Shown here piece by piece: positions 1 through 7,348 of a DNA stretch of 12,191 nucleotides; position 1 is the first letter of the stretch, and each line of letters begins with the position of its first letter. The stretch lies in contig CANGQE010000018.1 of the NCBI GenBank assembly GCA_947455845.1, positions 1 through 12,191 of the forward strand. The letters run 5' to 3'. A program made the translations under genes and the position numbers. Source of the DNA: Rickettsiales bacterium. GTDB lineage: Bacteria > Pseudomonadota > Alphaproteobacteria > Rickettsiales > UBA1997. Below the pieces are notes generated by a model. The model made no database searches and had not been told where the DNA came from. It saw nothing but the letters and a program-made list of their open reading frames with translations.

Positions 1-580
1 CCCCGTCAGTTTTGAAACTAGTTTTAATTTCCGTAAACACGCTAAAGCCGCAGTCAATAAAGCTTGAAGGCGAGTCTGAAAATTTCTTTAACTTGTAAGT
101 AAAAAGCTTGCCGCGCTCAAATTTTAGTTTTTTGTTGCTCGAATTTTTTGCCGATTTCACTCGTGGTTTGGATTGTGAAATTTTGCTTTGCAGCTCTTTC
201 GTATCCAAATTTTCCCTAACTGTTAAGTCTTCCAAATATTTACGCGTCTCGTCATTTTTGACTGAAACAAGATTTCTGTAGTGGCTCCAATTCAAGGCAA
301 CATTGTCTTGGGGAAGGGTGGGGTAGGTTTTGTAAAAGCTGCGCATTTGGTACAAAGTGCGCTCTGCAATTGAAATATCTGCAGACAATTCCTGAAAAAA
401 TTTTTTGCCGTAATCAGCGCGGTCGTGCTCAAGTAAATGTTCGTCGATTATTTTTCCAAGCTTCCAACACATTTCGACTTTTTGTCGATTCACATTTTGA
501 ACAATATTTTTTTCAGTTTCGCGAATTGTTTTTTGAACTTGAGAGAGAATTTTTTTGTAGCCATTTAATACAATTGTCAT
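1..580 (-). CDS. DUF1016_N (YhcG N-terminal) protein, partial at its 3' end
   Basis: Reading the minus strand from ATG 578-580 gives 193 open codons with no stop before the window edge, so the C-terminus is missing. An in-frame TAA lies a few codons upstream, which supports this start. Residues about 10-135 match the DUF1016_N pattern: CWKLGKIIDEH at 38-48, LYQMRSFYKTYP at 76-87, and LNWSHYRNLVSV at 96-107 followed by the R/Y/L helix. DUF1016 proteins of the YhcG type usually continue into a PD-(D/E)XK nuclease domain and are often mobile or defence-associated. Here a basic Ser/Lys linker (about 135-155) is followed by KLFTYKLKKF and IDCGFSV (158-181), which does not look like the usual nuclease start; a staphylococcal-nuclease-like or unknown domain is possible. 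It lies 67 bp downstream of addA on the same strand with a hairpin between. Domain assignment is by pattern recognition and the function is unknown. Confidence 0.72.
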   Translation of the reverse strand, partial: MTIVLNGYKKILSQVQKTIRETEKNIVQNVNRQKVEMCWKLGKIIDEHLLEHDRADYGKKFFQELSADISIAERTLYQMRSFYKTYPTLPQDNVALNWSHYRNLVSVKNDETRKYLEDLTVRENLDTKELQSKISQSKPRVKSAKNSSNKKLKFERGKLFTYKLKKFSDSPSSFIDCGFSVFTEIKTSFKTDG

Positions 581-614
581 TCTTGGAAATGGTTGATTTT
601 ACTGGGGAAAAGTT

Positions 615-639
615 AATTTTGCGCTCGGGGCGCAAAATT
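615..639. terminator. Hairpin between addA and the DUF1016_N gene, possible terminator
   Basis: A perfect 10-bp stem (AATTTTGCGC paired with GCGCAAAATT) closes a 5-base loop. It lies 9 bp past the addA stop codon and about 35 bp before the next start codon. The GC core is only 4 bp and the A/T part belongs to the stem, so there is no classic following U-tract. It could act weakly in either direction or stabilise an mRNA end. Confidence 0.35.
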
Positions 640-647
640 CAGATTCA

Positions 648-3600
648 CTACAAATTTTCTAATTTCAAAAACTTTACCCATAAAATCGCGCAAGAAATTT
701 TTTTGTTCGGGTACAGATTTTGTACGAGCTTTTCGTAATTTTTTAGCTGGGTAACGTAATGTTGGGGAATGTTGTTGGGTAAGGTTTCATCCGATTTGTA
801 ATCGACAATTAGAATTTCATTTTCTTTTTCCACTAACAGGTCAATGCGGCTGAGGATGTTGTTGCCGGTGATTTCAACTTCGCATTTTATTTTGCCGGAG
901 AATAATTTTTTGAAAGGCTCTGAATCAATGAAACTAGTGGTCTGAGTAAGGATCGCAGATTTTTCTGCTTCGTTCAGAAACTCTTCTTTGGCGATTAGTG
1001 ATTTAATGATTTGTAACAGCCAAGCTTGATCCTCGGTGCAATTTTTCCCGATGATTTCAAGAATTTTGTGAATGAGGCGGCCTTTGATTTGGGAGTGATT
1101 GATTTGGCTTTGGTGAGTGCTGGAAGATGGACTCCGCAACGAGTGCGGGGTGACAGTTTTAGTAGAATTGAGAGAAACTGTCACCCCGCACTCGTTGCGG
1201 AGTCCACCGTCCAACGCGGTAATTTCTATTGGCTTTAAGAACTCTTCTTCCTCAACAAAATCTGCAAAACCGCCGAGCGAATTTTTGACCACCTCGTACC
1301 AAGATTCCAAATCCTTCGCACTACCAAACCCACCAACGTACAACTCATCCTCAGGCCTTGTCATTCCTACGTAAAGCAGTCTTAAATATTCCTCTTTAGC
1401 CTCGGCCAATTTTGCTTTGCGGTGTCGTTTCAACAGTCGATTTTCACCGTCTTTTTTGCGGCACCAAAGCGGAAATTTTTCACCGTCAAACTCCACCCAA
1501 GAAATTTCTTCTTTGGCGCTTAGTAATTGATTAAAATTGTAGCAACAATCTGGAAGCATCACAATCGGCGCTTGCAAGCCTTTTGCCGAGTGAATGGTGC
1601 TGATTCTGACGCAATTGTTTTCACTGTCGGAAATTGAAATTTCAGGATCAAGCTTTTCAATAAATTCTAAAAATTTCTGTAAGTCGGGTGAGAAATTTTG
1701 ACAAAAATCAAAAGCGCTTAAAGTGAATTTATCCAATATTTCCAAGCTTTCGTAACCGAAATGGGCGATTAGATTTTGTTGGTGATTTTTTTCGTTTAGT
1801 AAAAAATAAAAAAATTCGAAGCAGTTTAATTCTTGAGATTTGCTGATTATTTCTGCGAGGTTTTTTTTGATTTCTGAATTGGTTACAGCCTGATAAATTG
1901 TGGTTGTTTGCGAGTTTTTGAGGCGGCAGATTTCAAATAATTCTTCTTCGCTAACTTCAAAAATCGGTGATTTTAAAAGGCAGGCGAGGTTTAAATCATC
2001 TTGCGGCAGAAGGGCGAATTTAGCAGCGGCAAGCAAGTCGCAAATGATTAGGCTTTCGCTGAATTTTACTTTGCTGACGCTGGAAAAAGGAATGTTGTAT
2101 TTGTGGAAGGATTTAATTAATGCGTCACTGAAACCGTTGGTGCGGTTGCGCAGCAGGATCATGAAGTCGCCGTATTTTGCTTGGGGGGTTGCGACAGATC
2201 CTGAAACAAGTTCAGGATGACATTTTCCCCCGCTGTCATCCTGAACTTGTTTCAGGATCTGTGCCGTACTCCCAACCCTAGCCTTAATCTTCCGCGCAAT
2301 AACCTCCGCCAAAATTTCTTCCTCTTGCTGTTCTTCCTTTTTAGAAAAATCAATTTCCCACTCGTAATTCTTTTCTTTCTTCTCCGTTTTAGATTTTTGA
2401 ATCTGTGGCCAAATTTCAACTTTACCCACACCTTCACGAATAGGTTTGTGCTCCTGAAACTTGCTAGCCTTACTAATAGCACTCTTGCGACTCGGGTCAG
2501 AAAAAACTAAATCTACCGCTTTTAAAATCTTGGAGGTTGAGCGAAAGGAATTATTTAACTCAATTTTTTGCAATTGATCGCCCAAGCGCTCTTTAAAATA
2601 ATTAAAAATCTCGACGCTAATATTAGGCTCGGCACCTTGGAAACTGTAGATTGACTGCTTCTCGTCACCAACAATAAAAATACTGCGCTCATTATTTGAA
2701 GCGCTTAATCCCGAAAAAAAATCCTCACTCAAAGCTTTAATAATATTCCACTGCTGGTGGTTAGTGTCTTGCGATTCGTCGATTAAAATGTGATCAAAAC
2801 TGCTGTCCATTTTAAGTTTAACCCAGTCGGAAAAATCGGGATTAGCCAAGAGATTATTGGTTTCAACAATGAGATCATTGTAATCCAAAAATGAATTTTG
2901 CTTTTTTAGGCGCGAGTAATTTTCTAGAATGTGATCGATAAAACGCAGCAGCAGAGCGGTGTCACTAACGATTTTTAGAGAATTTAATTCTTCAGTAAAA
3001 TCTAAAATTAATTTCTGGCAATTATTTAAAATTTGCGGAATTCCAGCAATTGCTTCAACAGCTTTACTGACTTTGCGCGGCTCATTTTCTTGAGTAAAAA
3101 ATGCCAATTTATATTCGGGGAAAATTTCTAAACTGGGTGTAGCCAAGAATTTTTGAATGGCTGTGGCAATTTTTCCATTATTTACTAAGCCGCTATTTTC
3201 AAGCTCTGAGGCTAGTTTTAAATTTTCAGGGCGATTAATTTTGGACAGAAATTCGGCAAAAATTTCTGCCTCATTTTGGTTTTTTGGAACTGCAAAATTT
3301 TTAGAAATTTCGGCAATTACATTTTCAATTCCAAAGAATTTTTCTTTTAGAGAATTAAGCTGTTCTTTTTTGTTTAATAGGGTTGCGACCAATTCCGAGA
3401 AGCTTTCCTCGTGAAGCCGTGCATTGGTTTGTTGAACTAGATTTTTTAATTCTGCATTAGTTAAAGCCTGCTTCAAAACCTCTTTCTGAGCCTCTTTTAA
3501 AAGCAGCTTTTCGCGACTGCCTTCCATTACTTCAAAATTTGGTTTTACCTTGGCTTCAAAAGGGAAAATTTTAATTAGAATTTGGCAGAAGGAGTGAATG

Positions 3601-3965
3601 GTTTGAACTTTGATTTTGGCATCGGAATCAAGTATTTTTACGAATAAAGTGCGGGCTTTTTTTAACTCATTTTGAGTGGGAGATCGGCCACTCAAATCGG
3701 TGAGTTTTTTTTGTAACTTCACATCGTCACACAAAATCCACTGGGCTAATTCGAGGTTGATGCGGTTCTGCATTTCAGCGGCGGCAACTTTGGTGAAAGT
3801 TAGGCAGAGGATTTTATTGGGAGAAACATCGTCGAGTAATAATCTTAAAACGCGATCGGTGAGGATTTTGGTTTTACCTGAACCGGCGGAAGCAAATACC
3901 CAAGCTGAATTTTGTGGGTTAGAGGCGGTTTGTTGGAGTTGGATGGTTTGGGAAAGAGGGGTCAT
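648..3965 (-). CDS. addA: AddA-type ATP-dependent helicase/nuclease (double-strand break repair)
   Basis: This is the UvrD/Rep-type superfamily 1 helicase-nuclease subunit that, with AddB, resects double-strand breaks for RecA loading. Numbered from ATG 3965 (1105 aa), it shows Walker A GSGKT (28-32), motif Ia LTFTKVAAAEM, Walker B ILIDESQD (393-400), motif III VGDEKQSIYSFQGAEP (432-447), motif IV NSFRST, motif V STIHSAKGLQ, motif VI LLYVGMTRPEDELYV, and a C-terminal nuclease domain with GRLIH, RIDLLV (D1042) and VDYKS (D1055, K1057). Helicase and nuclease motifs both look intact. A TTG two codons upstream (3969-3971) is an alternative start; ATG is preferred. Two palindromic elements are read through in frame, at about residues 569-591 and 920-946; the second lies in the linker before the nuclease domain. 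In alphaproteobacteria addB normally precedes addA, but here mltG does. The 7-bp repeat array lies directly upstream of the start codon. Confidence 0.95.
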   Translation of the reverse strand: MTPLSQTIQLQQTASNPQNSAWVFASAGSGKTKILTDRVLRLLLDDVSPNKILCLTFTKVAAAEMQNRINLELAQWILCDDVKLQKKLTDLSGRSPTQNELKKARTLFVKILDSDAKIKVQTIHSFCQILIKIFPFEAKVKPNFEVMEGSREKLLLKEAQKEVLKQALTNAELKNLVQQTNARLHEESFSELVATLLNKKEQLNSLKEKFFGIENVIAEISKNFAVPKNQNEAEIFAEFLSKINRPENLKLASELENSGLVNNGKIATAIQKFLATPSLEIFPEYKLAFFTQENEPRKVSKAVEAIAGIPQILNNCQKLILDFTEELNSLKIVSDTALLLRFIDHILENYSRLKKQNSFLDYNDLIVETNNLLANPDFSDWVKLKMDSSFDHILIDESQDTNHQQWNIIKALSEDFFSGLSASNNERSIFIVGDEKQSIYSFQGAEPNISVEIFNYFKERLGDQLQKIELNNSFRSTSKILKAVDLVFSDPSRKSAISKASKFQEHKPIREGVGKVEIWPQIQKSKTEKKEKNYEWEIDFSKKEEQQEEEILAEVIARKIKARVGSTAQILKQVQDDSGGKCHPELVSGSVATPQAKYGDFMILLRNRTNGFSDALIKSFHKYNIPFSSVSKVKFSESLIICDLLAAAKFALLPQDDLNLACLLKSPIFEVSEEELFEICRLKNSQTTTIYQAVTNSEIKKNLAEIISKSQELNCFEFFYFLLNEKNHQQNLIAHFGYESLEILDKFTLSAFDFCQNFSPDLQKFLEFIEKLDPEISISDSENNCVRISTIHSAKGLQAPIVMLPDCCYNFNQLLSAKEEISWVEFDGEKFPLWCRKKDGENRLLKRHRKAKLAEAKEEYLRLLYVGMTRPEDELYVGGFGSAKDLESWYEVVKNSLGGFADFVEEEEFLKPIEITALDGGLRNECGVTVSLNSTKTVTPHSLRSPSSSTHQSQINHSQIKGRLIHKILEIIGKNCTEDQAWLLQIIKSLIAKEEFLNEAEKSAILTQTTSFIDSEPFKKLFSGKIKCEVEITGNNILSRIDLLVEKENEILIVDYKSDETLPNNIPQHYVTQLKNYEKLVQNLYPNKKISCAILWVKFLKLENL
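1128..1206. repeat. Palindromic element B1 inside addA (32-bp arms)
   Basis: The arms at 1128-1159 and 1175-1206 are perfect reverse complements of each other across 32 bp with a 15-base loop. The core GTCACCCCGCACT...TGCGG...GTCCA also occurs in the intergenic copy at 11002-11104. In addA it is translated as part of the linker between helicase and nuclease (GGLRNECGVTV ... VTPHSLRSP). Weaker pairing may extend outward by about 4 bases on each side. It resembles Rickettsia palindromic elements in behaviour: an in-frame insertion in a tolerated linker. Confidence 0.93.
2194..2262. repeat. Palindromic element A1 inside addA (29-bp perfect arms)
   Basis: The arms at 2194-2222 and 2234-2262 are exact reverse complements (29 bp each) around an 11-base loop, 69 bp in total, which is a whole number of codons. 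On the addA strand it reads [10 protein letters not shown]...CHPELVSGS, placed between the VIARKIKARVG helix and the conserved GDFMILLRNRT strand of the helicase. A near-identical element with the same reading phase lies in sdhA at 8689-8769. Only one of the three phases of the first arm is free of stop codons, and it is the one used. Confidence 0.95.
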
Positions 3966-3968
3966 TTG

Positions 3969-4003
3969 CAATTAACAATTAGCAATTATCAATTAGCAAT
4001 TAT
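3969..4003. repeat. Tandem 7-bp repeat array upstream of addA
   Basis: Five consecutive 7-bp units of the form CAATTA followed by A, G or T fill 3969-4003. On the addA mRNA they occupy the immediate 5' leader, beginning 4 bases before the ATG at 3963-3965 and overlapping the alternative TTG start. The same kind of unit makes up the spacer before the glycosyltransferase and sdhA. Such short intergenic tandem repeats are known in several bacteria, but I know of no assigned role for this one. Confidence 0.85.
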
Positions 4004-4012
4004 CGGAATATC

Positions 4013-4067
4013 CCACAACCCGCTAACTTTGGGTAGGTCTCGACTCCGCTCGACCAGCTGGTTGTGG
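4013..4067. repeat. Inverted repeat in the mltG-addA spacer
   Basis: CCACAACC at 4013-4020 pairs exactly with GGTTGTGG at 4060-4067, enclosing a 39-base interior that contains a doubled CTCGAC motif and the small palindrome CCAGCTGG. It starts about 18 bp downstream of the mltG stop on the minus-strand transcript. There is no clear U-tract, so it is not a convincing intrinsic terminator; it could be a remnant of another dispersed repeat. Confidence 0.4.
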
Positions 4068-4084
4068 ATAAAAGTTTTTATTTT

Positions 4085-5176
4085 CTACTCAGCAGCAGGA
4101 GCGGCAGCAGGTGCAACAGCAGCAGCTGGTGCAGGTGCCGCAGCCGGTACAGCAACAGTTGTAGAGGCCGCTTGATTAGTGATTGTTTGCTGCTCTTTGC
4201 TTCTAATCAAACTGCGATATTTCGCCACGTTAGAATTATGATCTTGAATGTTAGTAGCGAAAATATGATCGCCGCGGCCGCTAGCTACGAAGAAAATAAA
4301 ATCAGTTTTTACAGGATTTAAAACAGCTTTAATTGAAGCTAATCCCGGATTGCAAATTGGCGCCGGAGGTAGGCCGTAAATATGGTAAGTATTGTAGGCA
4401 GAGTTGTTTTGAATGTCGCTGACACGGATTGGTCGCTCCAAGCTTTTGTCGCCAAAAGTGAAGGAGTAAATAATGGTCGGATCAGATTGCAACTTCATGC
4501 CTTTTTGCAAACGGTTAGTGAAAACCGAGGCAACTTTAGGTCTTTCTGACTCAATGCTGGTTTCTTTTTCAACGATTGAAGCAAGTATTAAAGCCTGTTC
4601 TTTAGTTTTAACCGGAATGGTCGGATCGCGCTTTTCCCACAATTCATCAATCGTCTTTTTCATGTCATCCTGCATACGTTTGACGATAGAAAGTTTAGTA
4701 TCGTTGTAAGAATAAAAATAAGTTTCAGGAAGTAAGCTGCCCTCTTTTACATGCTCTGGAAGCTGTCCAATTAGGCCATTAGCGCGATCAATAGCTTTAA
4801 GTGCGCTATCGGTGGAAAGACCTTCGGCAACAGTAACTTTACGGAAGAAGATGTTTCCACGTACCATTTTATGGAGGATTTTGTAGTAGGAGATATTTTT
4901 TTCGAAGAAATATTCACCGTAACGAACTTTAGGATCGACCCCTTTAATCAACTGCCCGATGTAAAGGAAGGCAGTTGGGCTTTTGATGATTTTATCTGAA
5001 TGTAATTTCTCAACAACTTGCCGCAAAGTCATGCCGCTCTCGATGATAAATCTTTTATCTTCGCGATGGTAACCGTTAGGGGCATTGAAATACATGATCA
5101 GGATCAGCATCGCAATCAAGTAGCAAATTACGATTACTGAAAATACGGAGCAAGTTTTGAGAAGTATCTTTTTCAT
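4085..5176 (-). CDS. mltG: MltG endolytic murein transglycosylase
   Basis: MltG (YceG family) cleaves nascent glycan strands in the periplasm and is thought to set where chain elongation ends. The 363-aa product has a short basic N-terminus and one membrane segment (about residues 9-30), so it is expected to be anchored in the inner membrane with the rest periplasmic. A LysM-like segment follows (IIESGMTLRQVVEKL, 44-58). The catalytic domain carries the signature LASIVEKET (198-206; the likely catalytic Glu is E203), then VASVFTNRL, LQSDPTIIYS, AYNTYHIYGLPP and ICNPGLASIKA. Length is normal for the family except for a C-terminal tail (about 335-363) of almost pure Ala/Pro, from a GC-rich low-complexity stretch. 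The ATG begins 1 bp after the fabF stop, so the two genes are probably cotranscribed and translationally coupled; the fabF-mltG order is usual in alphaproteobacteria. Confidence 0.95.
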   Translation of the reverse strand: MKKILLKTCSVFSVIVICYLIAMLILIMYFNAPNGYHREDKRFIIESGMTLRQVVEKLHSDKIIKSPTAFLYIGQLIKGVDPKVRYGEYFFEKNISYYKILHKMVRGNIFFRKVTVAEGLSTDSALKAIDRANGLIGQLPEHVKEGSLLPETYFYSYNDTKLSIVKRMQDDMKKTIDELWEKRDPTIPVKTKEQALILASIVEKETSIESERPKVASVFTNRLQKGMKLQSDPTIIYSFTFGDKSLERPIRVSDIQNNSAYNTYHIYGLPPAPICNPGLASIKAVLNPVKTDFIFFVASGRGDHIFATNIQDHNSNVAKYRSLIRSKEQQTITNQAASTTVAVPAAAPAPAAAVAPAAAPAAE

Positions 5177-5177
5177 C

Positions 5178-6443
5178 CTAGATTTTTTTGAGAATCACGC
5201 AGGCATTGGTGCCGCCAAATCCGAAAGAGTTAGACATTACAATATCAATCTTTCTTTGTTTGGCAACTTTTGCTACCAAGTCAATATCGCAACCTTCAGA
5301 AGGTTCATCTAAGTTAAGAGTTGGAGGGGCGATATTGTCGCGCATGGCTTGAATTGAAAAAATCGCTTCAACTGCACCGGCAGCTCCAAGTAGATGGCCA
5401 GTTGCTGATTTGGTTGAGGACATCGAAAGTTTGTAGGCATGGTCACCAAAAACTTTTTTAATTGAATTAACTTCAATTTCGTCACCCATCGGAGTAGATG
5501 TACCGTGAGCATTGATGTAATCAATTTGATCAGGATTTAATCCTGCATGTTTCAAAGCTAGGCTCATGGCGTAAGTTGAACCACGTCCTGTAGTTTCAGG
5601 AGCGGTAATGTGGTAAGCATCACCCGACAATCCGTAACCGACAACTTCAGCGTAAATTTTAGCGCCGCGTTTTTTAGCGTGTTCATATTCTTCTAAAACA
5701 ACAACACCTGCACCTTCGCCCATTACGAAACCGTCGCGATTTTTATCCCAAGGTCTTGAACCTGCGGTTGGATTGTCGTTAAAGCTAGTTGAAAGAGCGC
5801 GTAAAGCAGAAAATCCACCGATACCGGCTTCACAAATTGCTGATTCGGCGCCACCGGCAACCATTACATCAACATCACCATATTCGATTAAGCGGGCAGA
5901 ATCACCAATGGCATGAGTTCCAGAAGCGCAAGCAGTAACTACTGCGTGGTTTGGTCCCATGTAACCATGTTTAATTGAAATTTGACCGGAAGCTAAATTG
6001 ATTAAGCTAGAAGGAATGAAGAAAGGAGTAACTTTTTTTACACCTTTTTCTTTGATGGTAATAACGGTTTTTTCAATTGCCGGAAGTCCGCCAATTCCTG
6101 AACCCATCATTACACCGGTACGATATTTTTGTTCATCGCTTTCAGCTTGCCATCCCGAATCGCTGATTGCTTGCTCTGCGGCAGCAACGGCGAAATGAAT
6201 GAAGCGATCCATTTTTCTTTGTTCTTTAACTTCAATATATTGATCGAGGTTAAAAAGATCTGGTCCGATGCCATATTTTACTTCACCGGCAATAGTGCAA
6301 GGACATTCTTTAGGATCAAAAATTGTGATTGTTGCAAGACCTGATTCGGAATTAATTAACTTTTTCCAAGTGCCTTCAGCAGTTGATGATAAAGGTGTTA
6401 CAGCGCCAATACCGGTTACGACCACTCTTCTTTTTTGAGTCAT
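5178..6443 (-). CDS. fabF: 3-oxoacyl-[acyl-carrier-protein] synthase II (FabF)
   Basis: KAS II condenses malonyl-ACP with acyl-ACP to elongate fatty acids in the cytoplasm. The 421-aa length is typical. The Cys-His-His triad is present: C172 in VVTACASGTHAIGD, H313 in INAHGTSTPMGD, and H350 in STKSATGH, with K345 just before it. The N-terminal RRVVVTGIGAVTPL and C-terminal SNSFGFGGTNACVIL signatures are also intact. It sits 77 bp downstream of the glycosyltransferase and 1 bp upstream of mltG. The usual upstream neighbour acpP is not in the window. No strong Shine-Dalgarno sequence precedes the ATG at 6441-6443. The start fits family alignments, because the conserved beta strand begins at residue 5. 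Confidence 0.97.
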   Translation of the reverse strand: MTQKRRVVVTGIGAVTPLSSTAEGTWKKLINSESGLATITIFDPKECPCTIAGEVKYGIGPDLFNLDQYIEVKEQRKMDRFIHFAVAAAEQAISDSGWQAESDEQKYRTGVMMGSGIGGLPAIEKTVITIKEKGVKKVTPFFIPSSLINLASGQISIKHGYMGPNHAVVTACASGTHAIGDSARLIEYGDVDVMVAGGAESAICEAGIGGFSALRALSTSFNDNPTAGSRPWDKNRDGFVMGEGAGVVVLEEYEHAKKRGAKIYAEVVGYGLSGDAYHITAPETTGRGSTYAMSLALKHAGLNPDQIDYINAHGTSTPMGDEIEVNSIKKVFGDHAYKLSMSSTKSATGHLLGAAGAVEAIFSIQAMRDNIAPPTLNLDEPSEGCDIDLVAKVAKQRKIDIVMSNSFGFGGTNACVILKKI

Positions 6444-6520
6444 ATTTTAGGAAAATAATAATGATAATTGGGAGATTTAGAAGCGGACAGTTAAAAGCAA
6501 AAAAAATATTTTGGAAGATT

Positions 6521-7267
6521 TTATCTCGCTAACTTTGTTATCAGAATCATTAAACGCCAAAAATTGCGTAAAATTCTTAACTTACTGACTCCGATTTTTT
6601 TGCCGTAATCGTAAGAAATTGCGGTTTCTTCAATGTCACAATCAAGGCGCGATAATTTTATTAAAAGCTCGCAAGTATAAGTAAACTCAGGCTCAGTGAT
6701 AAAATTATCTTGATGAGTTTCAAAAAGTTCTTTCAGTTTTTCAGCTTTGTAAATGCGGTAACCGCTAGTGTAATCCTGCAAAAATCCACCTGACTTTTTT
6801 TCAATGGCAAAAAGATTTTGTAAAATAATAGAGGTAGATTTGCTGATTAATTTCCGATGCAGCGGAAAATCTTCCATTACGCTTTTATTGCAAAAGCGTG
6901 AAGCAACTAGCACGTCAAGAGAGTTTGATTCGAAAATTTTTAACATCTCGGTAATCTGCTCAGGATCGTGAGTATTGTCAGCATCAAGCGAAATTACCAA
7001 ATCATCGTCAGAAGAATTTTTCACTACTTCTAAGAAAAGTCTTTTGTAAGCGAGCCCCAATCCTCTTTCATTTTTTAGAGGTAGAATTTTAATCGGATGA
7101 AATTTCTTAAAATCAGTTAAGAGCTGAAAAGACTCGTCATTACTGCCGTCAAGACAGGCAATAATTTCATAATCATGCCCCAAGACCTGCATTTCATGAC
7201 CGATATTAACCAGTAATTTTTTTAAACTTTGAGCTTCGTTGAGAGCGCAGAAAATAATTTTTATCAT
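6521..7267 (-). CDS. Family 2 glycosyltransferase (DPM1/polyprenyl-phosphate sugar transferase-like)
   Basis: This GT-A fold transferase probably moves a sugar from a nucleotide donor to a polyprenyl-phosphate or related acceptor at the inner face of the membrane. The 248-aa product shows the N-terminal donor-binding strand FCALNEAQSL (6-15), the metal-binding DxD at SLDADNTHDP (D95 and D97), ASRF (122-125), and the DYTSGYRIYK stretch (165-174) typical of dolichol-phosphate-mannose-synthase-like members. A late basic segment, YGKKIGVSKLRILRNF, resembles the GKSK-type motif of this group. No C-terminal transmembrane helices are seen, unlike GtrB-type members. The ATG at 7265-7267 is directly preceded by an in-frame TAA, which fixes the start; the upstream leader is the 7-bp repeat array. 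Sugar and acceptor cannot be told from sequence. Confidence 0.85.
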   Translation of the reverse strand: MIKIIFCALNEAQSLKKLLVNIGHEMQVLGHDYEIIACLDGSNDESFQLLTDFKKFHPIKILPLKNERGLGLAYKRLFLEVVKNSSDDDLVISLDADNTHDPEQITEMLKIFESNSLDVLVASRFCNKSVMEDFPLHRKLISKSTSIILQNLFAIEKKSGGFLQDYTSGYRIYKAEKLKELFETHQDNFITEPEFTYTCELLIKLSRLDCDIEETAISYDYGKKIGVSKLRILRNFWRLMILITKLAR

Positions 7268-7342
7268 TTAGCATTTAACAATTAACATTTAACAATGAGG
7301 TGGATGCATAAATGTTAAATGCTAAATGTTAATTGTTAAATC
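7265..7342. repeat. Inverted arrays of 7-bp repeats in the divergent spacer
   Basis: From 7265 rightward the units are CATTTAG, then CATTTAA, then CAATTAA, then CATTTAA. From about 7308 to 7342 the same units appear in reverse complement (ATAAATG, TTAAATG, CTAAATG, TTAATTG, TTAAATC). The two arrays face each other around a short core (about 7293-7307) and could pair as one long imperfect hairpin. They fill almost all of the spacer between two divergent start codons, and the first unit contains the glycosyltransferase start codon. Any promoters for the two divergent transcripts must lie in or near this repeat; I cannot place them with confidence. Confidence 0.85.
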
Positions 7343-7348
7343 CCTTAA

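Noticed and set aside
370..738. Plus-strand ORF of 122 codons
   Set aside because: It is antisense to the DUF1016_N gene and the addA 3' end, both of which have clear family matches; its product is Phe-rich shadow sequence.
2217..2510. Plus-strand ORF with the peptide VILNLFQDL
   Set aside because: The peptide is the other reading phase of the palindrome at 2194-2262 and the rest is antisense to addA.
648..3965. addA as a pseudogene because of two palindromic insertions
   Set aside because: The frame stays open end to end and all helicase and nuclease motifs are present on both sides of the inserts.
3969..4003. CRISPR-like array
   Set aside because: The units are 7 bp, contiguous, and have no spacers.
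6444..6520. Promoter for fabF in the 77-bp gap
   Set aside because: AT-rich hexamers exist, but none has a convincing -35/-10 pair with proper spacing that stands out from the background.
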